Origin: an uncultured Devosia sp. | GTDB taxonomy: Bacteria; Pseudomonadota; Alphaproteobacteria; Rhizobiales; Devosiaceae | Direction of reading: 5' to 3' | Length of the DNA stretch: 34,591 nt | Assembly (NCBI RefSeq): GCF_913055165.1 | Contig: NZ_CAJXJS010000040.1 | Coordinates: forward strand, 1-34,591 | In this document: positions 33,355 to 34,591 of the stretch, one piece after another | Layout: every line of letters begins with the position of its first letter | Numbering within the stretch: the first letter of the stretch is position 1 | Position numbers and translations under genes: made by a program | The notes under the pieces: generated by a model | Told to the model about the DNA's origin: nothing | Seen by the model: only the letters and a program-made list of their open reading frames with translations | Database searches by the model: none

Positions 33355-33663
33355 CTACAGACCCACGAGGTGTCGTGATGCCATGGCTGCGGCCCAGCCG
33401 GCGGCCAGCATGACCAGTACCGGATAGCGCAGGCTGACCAAGGCGGCGACGATCAAGGCGACCCGGACATCCCAGCCGCTGGTGAAGAAGGTGGGTGCCC
33501 ATAGGGTGGTCAGCACGGCTGCCGGCACAGCGTTGAGCGCCTGTTCAAGACGTGGCGGCAAGGTCCGCATGCGGGTGATGAGGACATAGCCTCCAATCCG
33601 CGTCGCATAGGTGGCCAAAGCGGCGGCAAGGATCAGCCAGATCGTGGAGAGGTCTTGCGTCAC
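33355..33663 (-). CDS. azlD: AzlD-family branched-chain amino acid transport protein
   Basis: This 102-residue membrane protein has the AzlD pattern: TIWLILAAALATYATRIGGYVL, LEQALNAVPAAVLTTLWAPTFF and a C-terminal segment ALIVAALVSLRYPVLVMLAAG. It uses a GTG start (33663) overlapping the TGA of azlC, so the two are translationally coupled. AzlCD exports branched-chain amino acids or their analogues. Confidence 0.92.
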   Translation of the reverse strand: MTQDLSTIWLILAAALATYATRIGGYVLITRMRTLPPRLEQALNAVPAAVLTTLWAPTFFTSGWDVRVALIVAALVSLRYPVLVMLAAGWAAAMASRHLVGL

Positions 33664-34370
33664 GAGGGGGCCTCTTCGGTCGTCCCGTCAGGCACAGTGG
33701 GAAGCGGTAGAAGGGCGGCCACAGCCACACCACAGATGGCGCCGATGCTGACGTGCCAGGGGGACCCGACCAGATAATAGCCTGCGACCGATGCGGCCAT
33801 GCTGGCTGCGACAACGGGATAGAAGCCGGGCTTGCGCCGGAAGCCGAGGACAAGGCCCAGAAAATAGATCGGCAGCAGGACATCCAGCGCCCATGTCTTC
33901 GGGTCGCCAATCATCGAACCGAACCATGCGCCCAAGATCGAGAAGACGAGCCAGGGCACATAGATGGCGCCGGCAAAGGCCATGTACCAGACGAAGCTTA
34001 GCGGCCGGCCCGATTCGCCGCGCCGGATCGCTTCGGCAAATTGCGGATCGATGAGGAAGAAGAACGCCACTGCCTTCTGCACGAGGCTGTAGGTGCGGAT
34101 ATGGCGGGCGATGGCGGCAGAATAAAGAATGTGCCGGAAGTTCACCGCGAAAATCGAGAGCACGATGAGCCACGGGGCCACGTGTTGGCCGAACAGTTCG
34201 ATGCCCACCAGCTGGCTGGCGCCGGCATAGATGGTGGCGCTCATCAAGGCGGCATCAAACACGGTGAGGCCGTTGTCCACGGCGACAGCCCCGAACAAGA
34301 CGGCAAAGGGGCAAGCAGACAGGGCGACGATCGCGCCGCCCCGGATGCCATCGATAATCTGCCTGTTCAT
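33660..34370 (-). CDS. azlC: AzlC-family amino acid export permease
   Basis: This 236-residue integral membrane protein shows the AzlC pattern: CPFAVLFGAVAVDNGLTVFDAALMSATIYAGASQLVGIELFG near the N-terminus, then VNFRHILYSAAIA, ALDVLLPIYFLGLVLGFR and further hydrophobic segments. With azlD, overlapping by 4 bases, it forms a branched-chain amino acid exporter. The ATG at 34370 is chosen; the frame extends upstream over carA. It starts 37 bases after the carA stop and is probably in the same operon. Confidence 0.93.
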   Translation of the reverse strand: MNRQIIDGIRGGAIVALSACPFAVLFGAVAVDNGLTVFDAALMSATIYAGASQLVGIELFGQHVAPWLIVLSIFAVNFRHILYSAAIARHIRTYSLVQKAVAFFFLIDPQFAEAIRRGESGRPLSFVWYMAFAGAIYVPWLVFSILGAWFGSMIGDPKTWALDVLLPIYFLGLVLGFRRKPGFYPVVAASMAASVAGYYLVGSPWHVSIGAICGVAVAALLPLPTVPDGTTEEAPS

Positions 34371-34407
34371 GGCTGTGCCGCGCAATGAGACGGGGCGCCC
34401 GAAGGGA

Positions 34408-34591
34408 TCAGGCGGCCTCGCCCGGCGCAACATATTCCGGCTTTTCGGGCAGGCCCTTCTGCTTGCGCACCTGATTGAGGAAGCGCGTGAACAGATAGTG
34501 GCTGTCCTTGGGGCCGGGGCTGGCTTCGGGGTGGTACTGCACCGAGAAGATCGGCTTGCCATTGACGGCCAGGCCGGCATTGGAGCCGTCG
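34408..34591 (-). CDS. carA: Carbamoyl-phosphate synthase small subunit (partial, 5' part outside window)
   Basis: Minus-strand translation from the window edge reads [20 protein letters not shown] and then [20 protein letters not shown] to a TGA at 34408. This is the C-terminus of the CarA glutamine amidotransferase domain, with the catalytic His and Glu of the triad in [10 protein letters not shown]. Only about 60 residues are inside the window. CarA supplies ammonia from glutamine to CarB, whose gene lies about 32 kb downstream on the same strand at the other edge. azlC follows at once. Confidence 0.96.
   Translation of the reverse strand, partial: DGSNAGLAVNGKPIFSVQYHPEASPGPKDSHYLFTRFLNQVRKQKGLPEKPEYVAPGEAA

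Overview
The window looks like a chromosomal segment of a high-GC alphaproteobacterium of the Hyphomicrobiales, possibly Devosiaceae. The pointers are the high-GC gene style, an alphaproteobacterial GreA/GreB-type factor, CsbD and DUF1328 stress genes behind EcfG-type promoters, an OhrR/Ohr pair, and GC-rich intergenic hairpin repeats. The genus is a guess from memory of related proteins. I see no phage, insertion sequence, CRISPR array, rRNA or tRNA. Most of the window is ordinary chromosome with short operons.

Layout. The segment is bracketed by the two subunits of carbamoyl-phosphate synthase: carB (minus, cut by the left edge) and carA (minus, cut by the right edge), with about 32 kb of unrelated genes between them. 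After carB come a small hypothetical gene, a methyltransferase and a GreA/GreB-family factor (minus), then an ArsR regulator with a well-formed self-operator region and a VOC protein (plus). A secreted small protein, DUF2200 and a PQQ-type sugar dehydrogenase follow. Next are csbD, a DedA protein and a single-domain response regulator (minus), diverging from a double HD-GYP phosphodiesterase. A 23S-rRNA-type THUMP methyltransferase diverges from a YghU glutathione transferase and a YciI-like gene.

The centre (13.1-19.8 kb) is the most unusual part: motA-motB, two tandem secreted FecR-domain paralogs with different low-complexity tails, and a convergent CHASE2-degenerate GGDEF-EAL membrane phosphodiesterase. 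With the HD-GYP protein this suggests an envelope-to-cyclic-di-GMP-to-motility connection, which is inference. Then come a DUF1328 gene, an ABC exporter pair, and ohr/ohrR with two operator palindromes between them.

The right part holds an exported RNA-scavenging pair: Tat-exported CpdB behind a good Pho box, followed by an RNase T2. Next are a frameshifted DUF559 remnant among hairpin repeats, a divergent hexuronate pair (KDG kinase and a UxuB-like reductase), a zinc metallopeptidase, a glycosyltransferase that appears to fuse GT32-like and GT62-like halves, a cupin protein, and azlCD just downstream of carA.

Three genes (csbD, DUF1328, cupin) carry perfect GGAAC-N16/17-CGTT promoters, so this window holds several members of a general-stress (EcfG) regulon.
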